In this document: positions 20,838 through 31,800 of the stretch, in pieces
Layout of the letters: every line of letters starts with the position of its first letter
Position numbering within the stretch: the first letter of the stretch is position 1
NCBI GenBank assembly: GCA_013368325.1
Contig: JAACJK010000235.1
Location: 1 to 64,000, forward strand
Length of the DNA stretch: 64,000 nt
Source of the DNA: Ephemerocybe angulata
Taxonomy: Eukaryota > Basidiomycota > Agaricomycetes > Agaricales > Psathyrellaceae
Direction of reading: 5' to 3'
Made by a program: the position numbers and the translations under genes
The notes under the pieces: generated by a model
Seen by the model: the letters and a program-made list of their open reading frames with translations, nothing else
Databases searched by the model: none
What the model was told of the DNA's origin: nothing

Positions 20838-22478
20838 TTAAATAGAGAGTACAATACTGGCCTGGACGCCTGACAGCGAGAATCGAAGACTTTGCCTAAC
20901 GTCCTCCTCACTCAAGACTCTGTGCTCTGGAATCTTGTAGGATGTTATGAGCTGGAATTTCAGAGAAGGACCACGTTCCTTGATATAATCGACAATAGGT
21001 TCCAGCTGACACCCAGGAGGGTGCTGCAGAATCTCAAGCTTCTCCAGATTGGAGAAGCTAAGGTCACCATACCCTCGCTGGGCGGCCGCATCACGGTCTT
21101 TAAACTTCTTCCACAGGCGATCCATTTCCACTTTGACATTGTCTAGAGTGAGGGTTGTGAGGCCTGTAAGGTTTGAAATGATGGGGAAGAGTTGCCCTGC
21201 GTCGATGAAGCATGCACGAAGCTGGAAAGTGCGAAGGCTTTGTGTGAAGCCCGACCGATCGCGGAAGCTCTGGAAGGGGAGCAAAAGGTCATATCCGTTT
21301 AGTCCGTTTTCATGCGAAAAAATCCCAATATCCAAGTTGACCAGCTGAGGTGCTTCCAGAAAGTAGAGGAAACTAAGGTGTCGGGCCCTCCGAGTGCGCA
21401 GGGTACGTAGTTTGGCTAGAACCAGGGGGGCGGTGCGGTAATGCTGTATGAGGGCATGACCACCCATGTTCCGCAAAGGACTGTCGCCACTACTCCCATA
21501 GTTGATGGTTAATGTTTCTATGTTGGAACAGTGTCGAAGCAGCTTGAGAATGTGAGGACCTGCCCATGAGCAGCAGATCTCAAAGGTTGTGAGGCGTTCA
21601 AGGAGATTTGGAAGAATGTTGAGTTCGAGGTGGGAAGTGTCGAAGCCGGTCTCGAAGACTGATGATGAGGAGGGAATATGGACTTCGAGAGACTCGACTA
21701 CGGGGAGGCGTTCGAGGTGGGTCACGATGATGTGTCCGAGTTGGGGGTCGGGCAGGAGTATTGTATTCTGGAACTTGACGCTCAAGGACCGGAGCGTATC
21801 CCATGGTCGGGATCCGGGCGTGGTTGAGATTTGTCGAAGTGCGTCCATGGTGTCCAAGAAGTGCCCAAAGCACACTGTGTTGGCGCACATAAGAGTGAGG
21901 TGATCCAGCCGCGGCCCATTCGTGAGCAGCTGTGGCAGTACCGAGGCAGCCAAAAGACATGAGCCGGGTCCGCGCCTCGTCCAGGTCCAGGCATTCGAAC
22001 TTCCACAGCTGCAAGATTGACGGGATATATTCGTGGAAGCTTCGCCATCGCGTAAATTCCAACCTTGGTACGGTAGCCTCCGGGGAAGGGATCCCGCCCG
22101 GCTGAACCATGCCTCCACAGACTCGAGGGACTCCAAGGTATGCCTCGGCCTAATTTTAAGTCCCGTCCATAGCTCGTGCGTGACGAGCGTAGCCTCCCTC
22201 CACAGCTTGCAGACGCAGCTCAACGGGAGTGATACAAAGTCCGCCCTTCCAACAGCATTCCTGACTTTCTCTTCGTGCTCGTATGGGTCGAGGAAGGTGA
22301 ATATGTGCCCGAGGACTTCTCTAGGTACCCTGCGTACTGGGGAAAGAATGGCTCGATGTCGTTCCAGTTCAACCTCGAGCTCGCAGATTCGACCTTCGAC
22401 AACAGGGATTTCGACTGGTTTGGGTGGGGTGTTGCTGTCGAGGAGATAGGAGATGCTGGGGGTTTCATCTTCTGACAT
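20838..22478 (-). CDS. F-box/LRR-like protein (paralogue B)
   Basis: This is a 546-residue single-exon paralogue of the gene at 16,051 in the opposite orientation. It shares the MSEDETPSISYLLDSNTPP start, the short coiled coil (about residues 30-45), the F-box segment SPVRRVPREVLGHIFTFL ... CVCKLWREATLVTHELW, and the leucine-rich C-terminus (LDHLTLMCANTVCFGH, LAKLRTLRTRRARH, LTGLTTLTLDNVKVEM). Relative to paralogue A it lacks about a dozen residues of the coiled coil and ends seven residues earlier. By family it is an SCF substrate receptor; the target is unknown. It is adjacent to a duplicated SMC6/HP block, so duplication of the F-box gene and of the block may be linked. Confidence 0.85.
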   Translation of the reverse strand: MSEDETPSISYLLDSNTPPKPVEIPVVEGRICELEVELERHRAILSPVRRVPREVLGHIFTFLDPYEHEEKVRNAVGRADFVSLPLSCVCKLWREATLVTHELWTGLKIRPRHTLESLESVEAWFSRAGSLPRRLPYQGWNLRDGEASTNISRQSCSCGSSNAWTWTRRGPGSCLLAASVLPQLLTNGPRLDHLTLMCANTVCFGHFLDTMDALRQISTTPGSRPWDTLRSLSVKFQNTILLPDPQLGHIIVTHLERLPVVESLEVHIPSSSSVFETGFDTSHLELNILPNLLERLTTFEICCSWAGPHILKLLRHCSNIETLTINYGSSGDSPLRNMGGHALIQHYRTAPLVLAKLRTLRTRRARHLSFLYFLEAPQLVNLDIGIFSHENGLNGYDLLLPFQSFRDRSGFTQSLRTFQLRACFIDAGQLFPIISNLTGLTTLTLDNVKVEMDRLWKKFKDRDAAAQRGYGDLSFSNLEKLEILQHPPGCQLEPIVDYIKERGPSLKFQLITSYKIPEHRVLSEEDVRQSLRFSLSGVQASIVLSI

Positions 22479-22773
22479 GTTAGTATCGAAGCTGGCTTCC
22501 TGCCGTGTGGGGTGATGGTGGTGGTAGGAAGAAGGGGGGAAAGAAAAGTCCCCACTGTCTCTGTCTGTCTCACACCCAGTGATCGACTTTCAATGCCGCT
22601 GGCTCTCCGCCGGAAACAGATAACAATATATGGGGATCGGATAACAAGATAGAACTGGATGAGTGTGCGTTCTCGAAGTAGCCGCAGCGCCAGGGGAGAG
22701 GCGGGTATTCAGGGCGGTCAGCGCCAAATTGAAGGGCGCTTAGAGTATCTAGATTAGATAAGATTAGATAACA

Positions 22774-22869
22774 TCTCCGCGTGCGCTTTGGCGAGGCGCG
22801 CCTCTCGCTGCCCGAGTCCGAGTCGTCGCTGGCGTCGCTCTGGACTGCGGCTGCCTGTCGCTTGGGCAT
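22774..22869 (-). pseudogene. SMC6: SMC6 exon 1 scrap (copy 2)
   Basis: The first 32 codons of SMC6 are duplicated (MPKRQAAAVQSDASDDSDSG ... KRTR) together with the divergent promoter and the HP gene. At about 22,774 similarity to the longer SMC6 copy stops within exon 1. No ATPase sequence follows. Confidence 0.8.
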
Positions 22870-23035
22870 GGTAGACGTGGTTAATGACAAGACGCGTCGG
22901 GGCGTTTGCCAGCCTTTTGTTTGGGTGTTTGGATCGACGCGTCGATGACATACATGTGCAAACAAGGAGACGCGAGATGCAGAGGCGATGGGGTTAGGTT
23001 TACGCTAGGCAGAATTTATCTTGGAAGGCGCGGTC

Positions 23036-24226
23036 ATGTTGTGCGCTGCAGTGAGCATTTCGTTTCTCTTATTATCGGGCTTCTACTCAACAGGATTAGA
23101 GGATCTCAGCCCGACAATGGCTGCACTCATTGTACTCCGTCCGGCACAACACCACCCTCGCTCTTCCACCCATCGAGAAACGCAAGATCCCAAGAACAGT
23201 TGGACTACCCGGCGTCGGACAAACCAAACTCGGAGATGAATTAGGGGTGCGTACCACCCACCCCACCCCACATTCCACTGACCCTCCCCTCACAGAAAGG
23301 CCTCATCTCCTCCTTCACCCCCGACCGCCTCACACTCTACGACTGGATCGACGCGCACGAAAAGCCCGTCATAACGCCCTACCTCAACCCCAAGCTCCTC
23401 ATGCGCTTCACAAAGGGCCCCTACCTCCACCGCATCTACTACGGCCACGGACAGAACTTCCCGCCCAACACCAAAGGCTTCCTCTACTTCCACAAACCCA
23501 CTCTCAACCCGCACATCGCGTCAGGTGCCATCCGCTTCAGACTCGTGCCTTCCCCGGACCCTAAACTGTTCGACCAAGGGACGGACCTCATAATGGACCG
23601 CACGGGCCTCCCATGGGAGATGCCTCTCATTCACCTACTAACGTCCCCGTGCCACTGGGCCTTGTACGACGCGCTGCGCGTGGACGCAGCTGTGCCACCA
23701 GCAGTGGACCACCAAGTCCGCGGGATGCTGCCTAGAGCGATGCTGACGGGCCGCCGATGGACAGGCCAAGTCCTCTCATCCATCCTGGACCCCTTCTACG
23801 TCGATTTCTCGCTTATATCGTTCCGCTTTGCGATCCTGGAACCTGACCGGATAGCGCACATCGACAAGGCGCATCGGTGGATGACGACGCACCGCTGGAG
23901 CGAGAGACCGAAGGGGGTTCCTTTCTCAGGTGCGTTTTCTCCACTGCGCTTAAGGATGTTCTTATAATGATGGCGTAGGTGTTGGCTTGTGTCAATTTGA
24001 GATTTGCCCAGGGGTGAAGGAGCGGGAGGACCCCAAGCTCGTCGTGCGGTTGCTCAAATACTTGAAACCCCCAAATCCGGCAGACCGGTACAAACAAAGG
24101 GAAGGGGCACTCATCCAGAAAGTAGGGCTCCATGGTTTGAAGCCTGTTATGAGGTCTGTGGATATTCTCACTTTGCATTCTCTTCGTTTGCTACAGGAAC
24201 ATAGGACGTGTCATATCACGGAGTAG
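23036..24226 (+). CDS. HP-family protein (copy 2, full length)
   Basis: Unknown function. Exons 23036-23050, 23100-23246, 23296-23929 and 23979-24226 give 347 residues in frame. The first exon codes only MLCAA. Landmarks: ISARQWLHSLYSVRHNTTL, RKIPRTVGLPGVGQ, PYLNPKLLMRFTKGPYLHR, NTKGFLYFHKPT, IRFRLVPSPDPKLFDQGTDL, GLPWEMPLIHLL, LRVDAAVPPAVDHQ, RRWTGQVLSSILDPFYVDFS and a basic end RLLKYLKPPNPADRYKQREG. No signal peptide, membrane span or known catalytic motif is visible. In copies 2 and 3 the intron 1 acceptor is gattag where copy 1 has gatcag; using the upstream cag instead would put a TAG in frame. Identity with copy 3 is very high, so the duplication is recent. Confidence 0.75.
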
Positions 24227-24383
24227 CACGGTCCCTGCTAATATTTCTTTATCGGTTTCGCTGGTCAGAAAACGAAATTTCAGCGATTTTTCATAGGTGT
24301 CTATTCCCACGGCATCCTCCATTATCGGCCTCGGCGCGCAGAGGGACGTCATAGCGACCCCATGCACGCCGAGACCGTGGAGG

Positions 24384-24545
24384 CTAGCTACTGACTACTA
24401 CAGGGGGTACGCTACGGGAGACGACGACTAAGGGAGGGAAGTGGACGACGAAGGGACATAGACGAGACTGGGTGGACGATCGTGACAACAGCACAACGGC
24501 GGCGAATGTGAGAGGAGCGGCGACGGGGCATGGGCCCAGCAACAT
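24384..24545 (-). CDS. Possible small hydrophobic ORF with TATA-like promoter
   Basis: On the minus strand a TATA-like ggtatataagc (about 24,590-24,600) lies some 45 bases before an ATG opening a 53-codon frame, MLLGPCPVAAPLTFAAVVLL, which reads like a signal peptide or membrane anchor. The remainder is short and Val/Ser/Pro-rich (FPPLVVVSRSVPPVVV). No homologue was recognised and the stop may not be real if introns follow. Low-confidence call. Confidence 0.2.
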   Translation of the reverse strand: MLLGPCPVAAPLTFAAVVLLSRSSTQSRLCPFVVHFPPLVVVSRSVPPVVVSS

Positions 24546-25259
24546 AAGGAAAGGATGCTGGAGCCTTGCTCGCAAGTCCCCCAGCTTATATACCTATGTG
24601 TGACGTGACTGTAACACGGCTCGCCAAGCTCGAGCGGGGCCAAGTATAGTCTAAGGATAATCGTGCCTGTCAGCGTGAAACGCCATTATCCCCGCCGCCC
24701 TCCTTTGCCCCTGGTGGTGTCCCATCCCTTCTGGTGCGTCTGTCGTCTAATATCCAAGACCTCACATCTGACGCCTCATATTCTTCCTTCTTCGAGTCGA
24801 AATAATGCTTTGGAGGCTGGGGGAGGAATATCCAGAGACCGGCACCAACCCACCGTTCTCCGTAATAGCTGTCACCCGCTACCGAGTTTACGCTACGTAC
24901 ACTTCGTGCGCTTCTGGTGAGCTTTGTTCCCTCCCCTCAAAATTTTCCCTCCACACTCCCTCTAGCTATATACCTATTGGTGCGTTCTCTGAGGCACTGA
25001 GATAGTCTGTCGTCTGTCCTTTGGATAGAGAACGCAGTATGTCGTCGAACACCCTTCGCGGCACTTGTAGTCAGTATCTACCTCCGGACATGAATAACTA
25101 TTTCGTTACGCAACCTTCTCCCCGAAAATCGCACACAACGCTGACTCATTCACAAGTCGCTCGCGCTGGCACCAAGGGGCTAGAAGGTATGTTCAATTCA
25201 TTTCTTTCTTCCCTACCCCAGTATGCCCACGGTCCACCATCCCGCCGTCGTCTCACTCT
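24546..25259 (+). other. Possible gene start upstream of the tandem array
   Basis: On the plus strand the TATA-like ctatata at about 24,964 and a pyrimidine-rich stretch precede an ATG at 25,039 that opens MSSNTLRGTCSQYLPPDMNN and stays open to a gtatgt donor at 25,187. The exons that would follow lie in the 200-bp array. I could not complete a convincing gene. Confidence 0.25.
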
Positions 25260-26770
25260 CACCTCGACGTCGCTCAGCGGACGCAATTCTGTTGCATCTT
25301 CGTCCTTCAACACCATTCACGCACTTCCCAGCATAGCGTTCACGAGCTTGTCATTGTGAGTTCGCAATGCATGAACCTGAGGTCGTTGCTCAACCTCACC
25401 TTCCTGGCAGGTGACGTCCCCGCACACAGTCAAGGTAAGCTGAGCCTTACAACTCTACCCTGGTCGCAACTCATCCTCGCGTTCAGCTCGGCGGACGGAT
25501 TTCTGTTGCGGAATCGCGAAATGCCACAAGGTACGTTGTCAGCGCTTCCAAAGCGCTTCTTCTTGCGACCGCTACAGACTGACATCCACTGTCCACACGA
25601 CAGACATTGTCGATCTTATCCCAGGCACGTCAGTCACTCCCCCTACCCAGAACGGCGGCTCTTCATATCGACCTCAGACCCTAATGCCCGCAGGGCTTGC
25701 CGGATTCAGATGGCCCCAAGCCCATTTCCACGTCGCCACAGGTACATCTGTCACACACATCCAGCCACGACGACATTCCAACACAACTTAGTCGGCGGAA
25801 AAAATTCTGTTGTAACTTCATCATCCTCGACCACAGCGTTCTGCACTCGATACCAGGACATTCGGCGACGGGGGACAGGCCAGCGGACGTATTTCTATTG
25901 TGACTTCGCCTTCCGCGCACCAGCGTACGTCCCGTCATTGTTATCCGCCCACCTTTGACACACTCGTAGGCTCGTTTGGGCTCGCTGTCGCTCGCCGGAA
26001 TCAATTCTGTTGCGACTTCGTCACCCCCCGCCACCACATTCAGCACTCCACACCAGCACATTCAGCATTGGGCGGCAGCCCAGCGGGTGAATTTATAATA
26101 TTGTGACTTCGTGTTCCAGGCATCAGCGTACGTCCTTCCTGCCATCGGCATCCACCCACCTTGACACACTCTCAGGCTCGCTGTCGCTCGCCGGATCCAA
26201 ATCCATGACCTCGTCACCATTCCACAGCCACCACGGTGAGCTCGCTGGCACCCACAATGTCGAGAATGGTGACTGACACGAACTGTCAGATACCATTAAC
26301 GTTGGCCGGCACCTCTACACCGCATCAATTCCCGATGGGTAAGTGCCCACTCGCATTCTCTCGCACTACTCTCACCACCCAATTCACTCAGAATCCGCGC
26401 GGGGACGCGCCTAGCAACCACCCACCACATCCGGTAAGTTTATTGGTATCCCTAAACGTAAACCCCGCTCATCAACATGCCCAGCTCGCCGGACGCCGAT
26501 CCATATATATATTGTCATGCCCCGCATCCGGTACATAAGTTTCCACTCACACACTCTCTCGCAGTGTTCTCACCATTTAATCTGCTCAGAGACCTCCTGC
26601 GCTGCCTCGCCCACCACCATACAGTGAGTTTTCCATGTTCCTAACCAATTCCTAACCTTAAACCATGCTCATCAACACACGCAGCTCGCCGGGTCTCGAT
26701 CCATATATACTTTACCATTCCCCGCCCCCGGTACGTCACTCACTTTCCAAATTCCATCTCACAGCAACTG
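25260..26770 (+). repeat. Degenerate tandem array, period about 200 bp
   Basis: Recurring pairs are spaced close to 200 bases. An aattctgttg(c/t)(a/g)acttcgtc core occurs at about 25,272, 25,488, 25,803 and 26,003. A related agcgg...attgtgacttcg core occurs at about 25,882 and 26,082. A cagctcgccgg...gatccatata core occurs at 26,482 and 26,682, exactly 200 apart. Units carry gtacgt-like donors and cag/tag acceptors. Four units share an open phase spelling R-x-x-F-x-C-x-F, usually with C-C. It could be a decayed satellite or a gene built from duplicated short exons. Confidence 0.6.
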
Positions 26771-28299
26771 ACTTCAGCCACACACACACACAGATCCGCA
26801 GGACGACCCCGATTACATCTCTGCAGCGTCGCGCGCCTGCCGGCCACGCCTGGCCACCTGCATGGGACAAGATCAGCCATGCACGGCGACCTGACGCCGC
26901 ACGTCCACGGCACGCTAAGGTACACCCTCCGTGCACGGCGACAATATCAGAGGTGCCGATAATTTGGCTTGGTCGCGTCCGACGTCAAACGCGGTGATGG
27001 CGCCGAGATGATAGATCACAAGTTCACTTGGCGGGAACTCGTTCTCAGGCTTTCGCATAGATTTAAGAGCTTAAAATAGAGTGATACTGCTTGAAGTAGT
27101 CGGTAGAATTATGGAGGTATGTGTAAGCATCTGCCTTGGAGAATGGGGGGCGGCATAGCAACGCCGTGAGTTGGGCGCTTACGGGCGCCTAATTGCTGCG
27201 ATGCTCATTTTGGCACTTTCACCGCGTTCCCGGGCCAGTTGGGATTTTTTAGACTAGCTATTCTCCTGTATGTACTAGTTTATAATGAAGATATGACTTT
27301 TGCGATTCATTCTGACTCTCAGAAACCCCGGAACGAGCATAAGTGGGTTTGTGCTGGCCTTTTGAACAGAATTGTGCACTCATCAGCGGATTTATGGGAT
27401 TTGGGCACTCAAACAACCAGAAAGGCTCTATTAATTACTATTGAATATGGTTGTGTAGTAAGAATTGTGCTAGAATAAGCACAAACGCAGAGGACAAGGT
27501 TCGCTTTGAGGAACTTCCGAACCGGGATGGGCACAGAAATCCGAATGGTGCGGGGCACCAACTATCCCTCCACTGAAATGCTAACTGGGCTACCAAACAA
27601 ATTCGACGTAAGATACGCCGCTAAAGTATACGTAAATTCTAGACAGGAGAACCAACCGAGCATGGTTGCCCAGGCCGGTGTGCAGACCGGGTTTCGTTCA
27701 AAGAGCTAAACGGCGATTTGCGCTATGCGCATGTACACTATGACTACTATATATTGGTATTGTATACTCCTCAGAGTATACTATAGAATACCTGATATGT
27801 TACTTGAACCCCCTGATTCCCCCACGGTGCAGGGGCCACTCACAAAGAAATCTCGATTCAAAACCCGGACCTTCTCCTCCCGGTCCCACTCACACGAAAA
27901 GGACAGTTGTAACGCGTTTAATTCGCACTACATAACTCTCTCACACTATGTATAGGTGATGGAATGTACGGTGACAGCAGCCGCTGTCACCGGCGAAGTT
28001 GCCAAGTCAAAATCTTTGCAAGTGCAAAAGTCTGAATCTGTAGGAGCAGAAGGGGCGATTGTGCGTTTTAGCGCACTGCGCATGCATTCTGGGAAGGTAT
28101 TTAAGCTAATATATATCTAAGCTATTGGATCCTGAGGTTGGTGACTTGCGATTTCGAAAGAATCCATCCGATCGCTTTACACGACCATTGAGATAGAATT
28201 AAGCGCCCAATGAGCGAAATCCCTATACTGCACGATCGCGAACACATTACATTTTTAATGGTACACAATACGTCACAATACGTACCCCTGAGTACAAGA
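26771..28299. other. AT-rich island without genes
   Basis: From about 27,050 to 28,300 the base composition becomes clearly richer in A and T than the neighbourhood (for example ctactatatattggtattgt near 27,745). Only chance ORFs occur. An 11-base inverted pair, ttgggcgctta near 27,163 and taagcgcccaa near 28,201, brackets most of it and may be the ends of a roughly 1-kb insertion. Confidence 0.45.
27969..27992. repeat. Perfect 10-bp hairpin
   Basis: The sequence cggtgacagc, a 4-base agcc loop and gctgtcaccg form a perfect stem. It lies inside the AT-rich island and could be the subterminal hairpin of an inserted element. No Helitron-type CTRR follows. Confidence 0.55.
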
Positions 28300-28654
28300 T
28301 ATCTTTCTCATTGACCCCCCCAAGTCAAGCATCCTCACAAATCTGCAATCCAAGGTGCACATCTCCTCCTCACCCCATTCACTCAATAACGCCATTCCAA
28401 CCGCATCCCCGCTCGAGACCCGTCCTTGGCGCGCCAGGTCATGATGCATCAAACGTACACAGACAGCCGACATGGCCGCTAGCACGGTTTCTGAGGCAAC
28501 TCTGTGCGTAGAGCGAATCGGCGCATTGCGATACGCACGTAAAGCGCATTCGGCGCACTTGGCCTTGGTTACACCTGGGTGCGTATTCGGGTGGGGTGAC
28601 GTTTGGTAGATTTGGGGGTGATCCTGCGAAGTCCGAGAGCGGAGGGAGGCGGAA

Positions 28655-28794
28655 GGATTTGGGGTATAAGAGTGGGTGCGTACATCAGTTTGTTCTGCAT
28701 CCTCCTCAACGGGAATTTCCTATTCCTCCCCTTTCCACATTTCCCTTCGAGTCATCGACTCTTTTCTCTCTTGTCTATATCACTTTCATCAATC
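28655..28794 (+). promoter_or_regulatory. Core promoter of the nine-exon gene
   Basis: A TATA-like ggggtataagagtggg at about 28,660 is followed by pyrimidine-rich tracts (cctcccctttccacatttccc; cttttctctcttg) and a CAATC context just before the ATG at 28,795. This is the usual layout of expressed fungal genes. Confidence 0.5.
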
Positions 28795-30182
28795 ATGCTG
28801 CTCTCCTATTTGTTCTTCCTCCGTCTATGCTCTCCCCTGCCGTTGTCGCCCTTGACGGTGAACTCCAGGTGAGTAGGCTACCGGTATTCTGGCTTCGGCA
28901 CCTCCGATATTACTCCCGTCGCACCCCATTTACGCTTGACACGTCGCTTACCCTCTTTCTTTCACCCCACCAGCTCGTCACCTTTTCTCCTTGCCGTGGC
29001 TCAGGCTCGCTCACTGACCAAAGGTACTTACCTCGCGCTCGCTCTGAATCTGGCCTTCAAGGTATACTGACCTTTCGTTCAATTCATACAGTGCAGCTCA
29101 TAATGAATGATTTCATTCACTTGAACGTCGCGCTGACCTTACTCCTATTCTCTAGACTTTTGAAATGCAAGATAGGTAAGTATCTTACATTACACGGTTT
29201 CACTTGACTAACAACGTTCCCCAGAATCCAGGCGGCGAACTGAGCACAGCAGTAAGTATTTCATTTTCAAAGCCTATGATTTACTGACTCACATTTATCT
29301 GCCTACAGAGTTGAGAAGAACTGGGAGGCGAGCAGCGAGGGCATGGTCATGGGGTCAGAAGCGCAAAGGGTGAGCCTCGCATCGGAGACGGAATGTCGCC
29401 GACGTACTGACTCGCTATACGAAAGTCTAGCGATCCTCGACGACCGTCGTATCACTGCCAACCGCCCACCAATAGCCAGACCCCGGGAGGCCGCCATATC
29501 GCACGACGGTTGTATGACGACGGAAGGTCAGTGCCAGTGTTCGGTTTTGTTAAATTCGCCAGACTGACCGTTTTATTAACCAGCTTCGTCACGACGAGCA
29601 GGAAGAATGACTAGTAAGTTTATTCATCTCGTCTACGATACATCTGAACTGTGATACTGACTATATCATACGTACCTAGCTGGCCTCTACCAACACCACG
29701 CCATACGTGCGCCCCTCAGTCAGTAAATCCCGAGCTGCAGTCACAACCCTCACTGACACGCCGTAGGCATCGTCCACCGCTCGCCACACCGCGCTGAGAC
29801 GGCTACGGGGCCTGACGATTTCGACGACGACGACGAATGCATGCACATCGTCAATGGCGTGCAAGCAACGCACAGCGGGGGGCGACGACGAGTGGGAGAG
29901 TGGGGGAAAGTGAGGATTGAGGAGGCGAAGGGTGCGGGTTGGAAACCGTCCCCGCACTACCTCGACTCGATCGGTAGCAGGTGAGTATGCTGCTCCTCGT
30001 GCTGGGCGCCACGTACTAACGACGTCGACAGGACCCCGAAGCTCAGCCTCCCCGGTGCCTCGATCGGTACGCAGGCTGCTGTAGTCGTTGGGGGCCTGTG
30101 CGAGAGGCTAGCTCGTCGGGAGGGTGTGTGCATGGCAGTCGTCGTCGTCGTCGAGGGGCTTGCCGACGCTGCTCTTGCGTAG
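28795..30182 (+). CDS. Nine-exon gene, putative membrane-anchored or secreted protein
   Basis: No family was recognised. Exons 28795-28868, 28974-29023, 29092-29175, 29225-29251, 29311-29526, 29584-29613, 29680-29718, 29767-29980 and 30032-30182 join to 294 residues with no internal stop. Exons of 27, 30 and 39 nt qualify as microexons, and most introns carry an actgac or ctaac branch-like motif. The N-terminus is signal-like (MLLSYLFFLRLCSPLPLSPL), followed by a second hydrophobic helix (LNVALTLLLFSRLL) and a basic stop-transfer-like KCKIESRRR. The rest is polar and Arg-rich, with an acidic DDFDDDDE patch and a Val/Ala-rich end. Exon 5 needs the acceptor acagag rather than acag. The start is supported by a clear promoter. 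Confidence 0.5.
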
Positions 30183-31800
30183 GGTACGAATCAACGTGAG
30201 TCTGTCAACGAAGGTGAGTTTTTGTTGACATTTTCGGGGATGTTCTTGATTGACCGGTGTATTAACAGCGTCGGGGACGACGCCATCGTCCTCTCGTCCG
30301 TCGCCACCGCCTTTCTTCCTTCGCCTCCTTCAATCACTGGCCGTTGTAGACGCCCCGCATGTCTCGTCGTCCGTTTGCGGACATCTTCCATGGCCACCAC
30401 TAACCCTTCGCATCCGCCGCCGCCGTTTCGGGGACGTTGAATTGCGAGCACGGATCTCATCACGAGAGATCCTAGCCGCTGTCCACCTTATCCGTCCCGG
30501 TGACTCGGTGGGCTGTGCGATGGCTGTCGTCGACGCCGGAGGCCTGTGCGCAAGGTACGTGCGCGGTCGTGGTCGATGTCGAGGGGCTTGCTGACGTAGC
30601 TCGTGGATAGGATGCGAGGGCAGGATCGGGGGGAATATGCTAACGAAAGTAAGTTCTTTCGTTCGCGCTGCCAGGTATTGGCGACTGACCGCGTTGACCT
30701 GTAGCGCCGACGATGCAGCGGCAATCCTCTCGTGCACCACCACCCTCTTCCTCTCGCCTCCGCCGCTGTTGTCGTCGTCGTCGACGCCACGCGTGTCTGT
30801 TCGTAGATTCGGATGCTCTGAGGTCGTGCACAACGACCTGCTCGCCGGAGCTTTGCACCGTCGTCGTCGTCGAGTGCCTGTGCGTGAGGCGAAGACGGCG
30901 GTTCGTGCATAGGACGTCCTCGACGATCTTGAGGGGATCGCGAGGTGGGTATGGGGCTTGATCGAGTCGGGGTCGCGCGCTGACGGTTTCTTCAGGTTTT
31001 GGGGGCATCGGGAGGTGTGGATGACCTCGGTGTCGTGTGCGTTGGCTGTCGTTGTCCATGTCCCGGGGATTGGAGAGTTTGTCAGTGGGATGGACGCGTG
31101 CCGTCTGCGAGACGAGGTGAGTCTCGATTGGCTTGTGCACCGACATGGTACTGACCTTTTCGAAACACAGCCTTGAACACCGGAACGCGGCCATGTTCCC
31201 TCGCATCCATTGCCGACACCGTCGAGACTCGTCATCGTTTCGGGGGGATCGAAGTTGAGCTTGTTTCGCTCGTGGGGCGTCGTCGTTGATGTCGAGGTGA
31301 GTGTTAGGCGCGGGTAACCCGGAAGGAGTGCTGATGTTGTCGGGGCAGGTAGGGGAACAGACTCGGTCGTCGTCCATCGTCGTCGTCGATGTTTTTGGGC
31401 TTTTCTCGAGGTGATCGACGTAAGCCGAGCAGCCGGGGCCGTCGTCTTCGCTGTTGCCTCCAAGAAGTCGTTGATACGGCTGTCGAAAAGTGAGTTCGTT
31501 GCTTGATGTGGTTGTCGCTTGATGTTGACGTACCTCCAAGGCCGGGCGGCAACCGGGCGGCGTCGCCCATCGGGCATCTCAATCTCAGGATGCAGAGAAC
31601 GCCGAGCAGCGTTGGCGTCGATGCTCGGGGACTTGCTTCCGGGTGGGCCTCGCATCTCGAGCAGCCGGGAACTCGTCGCCAGGCGCTGGGCCGTATTCCG
31701 GTGTCGTGAGTTGTCGTCGCCTGCCGTGCGTGTGTGTGGACTAGTCTGGAAGTGGTAGGTTGGACTTGAGATGGTCAGATAAACAAGATACTGACGCACC
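30183..31800 (+). repeat. Exon-like degenerate repeats rich in gtcgtcgtc
   Basis: After the stop at 30,182 the sequence keeps producing similar units: a gtcgtcgtcg-rich coding-like patch (about 30,140, 30,520, 30,775, 30,860, 31,045, 31,270 and 31,375) and GTRAGT-type donors at about 30,209, 30,647, 31,113, 31,297 and 31,490, spaced at about 190 bases or twice that. This looks like repeated duplication of the 3' exon region of the preceding gene. I could not link the units into one frame. Confidence 0.4.

Larger units (their letters stand above)
22774..24234 (+). repeat. Duplicated SMC6-start/HP block, copy 2
   Basis: This is about 1.46 kb of sequence shared with 32,241-33,721. Its 5' two-thirds is also shared with 14.9-15.9 kb. 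It runs from within SMC6 exon 1 to eight bases past the HP stop codon. The edges are sharp on both sides. Confidence 0.8.

Noticed and set aside
23050..23100. Nonsense codon at the start of HP copies 2 and 3
   Set aside because: The TAG lies in gattag, which serves as the intron acceptor. The exon starts right after it and the frame is open.
25260..26770. CRISPR-like array
   Set aside because: The periodic units are about 200 bp and degenerate, not short exact repeats with unique spacers, and the genome is eukaryotic.
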